In this document: one piece after another, positions 4,899-5,239 of the stretch
How the letters are laid out: the number at the start of each line of letters is the position of its first letter
Position numbering within the stretch: position 1 is the first letter of the stretch
Assembly (NCBI GenBank): GCA_902494595.1
Contig: CABUTY010000122.1
Coordinates: 1-5,239 of the forward strand
Source of the DNA: an uncultured Porphyromonadaceae bacterium
GTDB taxonomy: Bacteria > Bacteroidota > Bacteroidia > Bacteroidales > Muribaculaceae
DNA: 5,239 nucleotides
Direction of reading: 5' to 3'
Notes under the pieces: generated by a model
What the model was told of the DNA's origin: nothing
Seen by the model: the letters and a program-made list of their open reading frames with translations, nothing else
Database searches by the model: none
Program-made: the position numbers and the translations under genes

Positions 4899-5239
4899 AT
4901 GGAAGCTGATATGAAAGCTGGTAAGGAAGGCTGTGGATGTGTGTGCGATAAGCCGGCTCCGAAATTTCCGGAGCAGGTGACGGGCATGTACATACTGGCC
5001 CGGTCGCTGAAGATGATGGGCGTGGAGAACGTGTACGGCCTTGTAGGGATACCCATCACGGAAGCAGCCTATATCATACAGGGAGAGGGGATACGTTTCG
5101 TAGGTTTCCGTCATGAACAGCAGGCGGGTATGGCGGCGGCCGCCGACGGTTATGTTTCGGGGAAGCCTGGCGTCTTCATGACAGTGTCGTCGCTGGGCTT
5201 CATGAACGGACTGACGGCCACGGCCAACGCCACGGTAAA
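4899..5239 (+). CDS. oxc: oxalyl-CoA decarboxylase, N-terminal part (runs off window)
   Basis: A thiamine-diphosphate enzyme that converts oxalyl-CoA to formyl-CoA and CO2, regenerating the CoA donor used by Frc. The first 113 codons of a family of about 570 residues are present and the frame is open at the window end. They belong to the N-terminal Pyr (PP) domain: VYGLVGIPITEAAY (45-58) and GFRHEQQAGMAAAADGY, with Glu73 as the cofactor-activating Glu (Glu56 in Oxalobacter, from memory), followed by GKPGVFMTVSSLGFMNGLT. GIPI and RHEQ are typical of Oxc within the ThDP superfamily. ATG 4899 gives about 17 more residues before the conserved core than the Oxalobacter protein and includes CGCVC (Cys12, 14, 16); an in-frame ATG at 4911 is a possible alternative start. 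No Shine-Dalgarno is visible before ATG 4899; the leader is A/T-rich. The gene probably forms an operon with frc, interrupted by the inverted-repeat element. Confidence 0.92.
   Translation, partial: MEADMKAGKEGCGCVCDKPAPKFPEQVTGMYILARSLKMMGVENVYGLVGIPITEAAYIIQGEGIRFVGFRHEQQAGMAAAADGYVSGKPGVFMTVSSLGFMNGLTATANATV

Noticed and set aside
4893..5114. 73-codon reverse-strand open frame opposite oxc
   Set aside because: It is antisense to the conserved ThDP-domain coding sequence and has no recognisable features.

Overview
The window reads as chromosomal DNA of a gut-type Bacteroidales bacterium. A Muribaculaceae-like (S24-7) member is my best guess, from overall protein resemblance, moderately GC-rich genes, A/T-rich leaders without clear Shine-Dalgarno sites, and an S9 peptidase typical of Bacteroidetes. 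The taxon is an inference. All recognised genes lie on the + strand.

Layout: (1) 2-400, the C-terminal end of an S9-family (prolyl oligopeptidase-like) serine peptidase. It overlaps by one base (TAATG) with (2) 400-1272, ispE, a kinase of the non-mevalonate isoprenoid pathway. (3) 1340-1356, an excellent match to a sigma-54 (-24/-12) promoter, just before (4) grpE and (5) dnaJ, a co-chaperone operon whose two genes are separated by 35 nt holding a small GNRA-loop hairpin. (6) 3321-3360, a strong hairpin that ends the chaperone operon. (7) 3411-4703, frc, a formyl-CoA:oxalate CoA-transferase, and (8) 4899-end, the 5' part of oxc, oxalyl-CoA decarboxylase. Together frc and oxc form the two-step oxalate catabolic cycle: Frc charges oxalate with CoA from formyl-CoA, and Oxc decarboxylates oxalyl-CoA to regenerate formyl-CoA and release CO2.

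The most unusual part is the 195-nt gap between frc and oxc. It is filled by a 167-bp element bounded by perfect 25-bp inverted repeats (4715-4739 and 4857-4881) that both end in TA. Inside them are two further nested stems, so the whole element could fold into one long cruciform or RNA hairpin. It looks like a non-autonomous insertion (MITE-like, TA target) that landed in a formerly tight operon junction, or less likely an invertible switch or a dedicated RNA control structure. Other points of interest are the conflict between the sigma-54 promoter and the longest grpE start, a Met-rich small ORF in the grpE leader, active-site differences in Frc, and a Cys-rich N-terminal extension on Oxc.

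No tRNA, rRNA, CRISPR array or transposase gene was seen, and no stretch longer than 300 nt lacks a gene.
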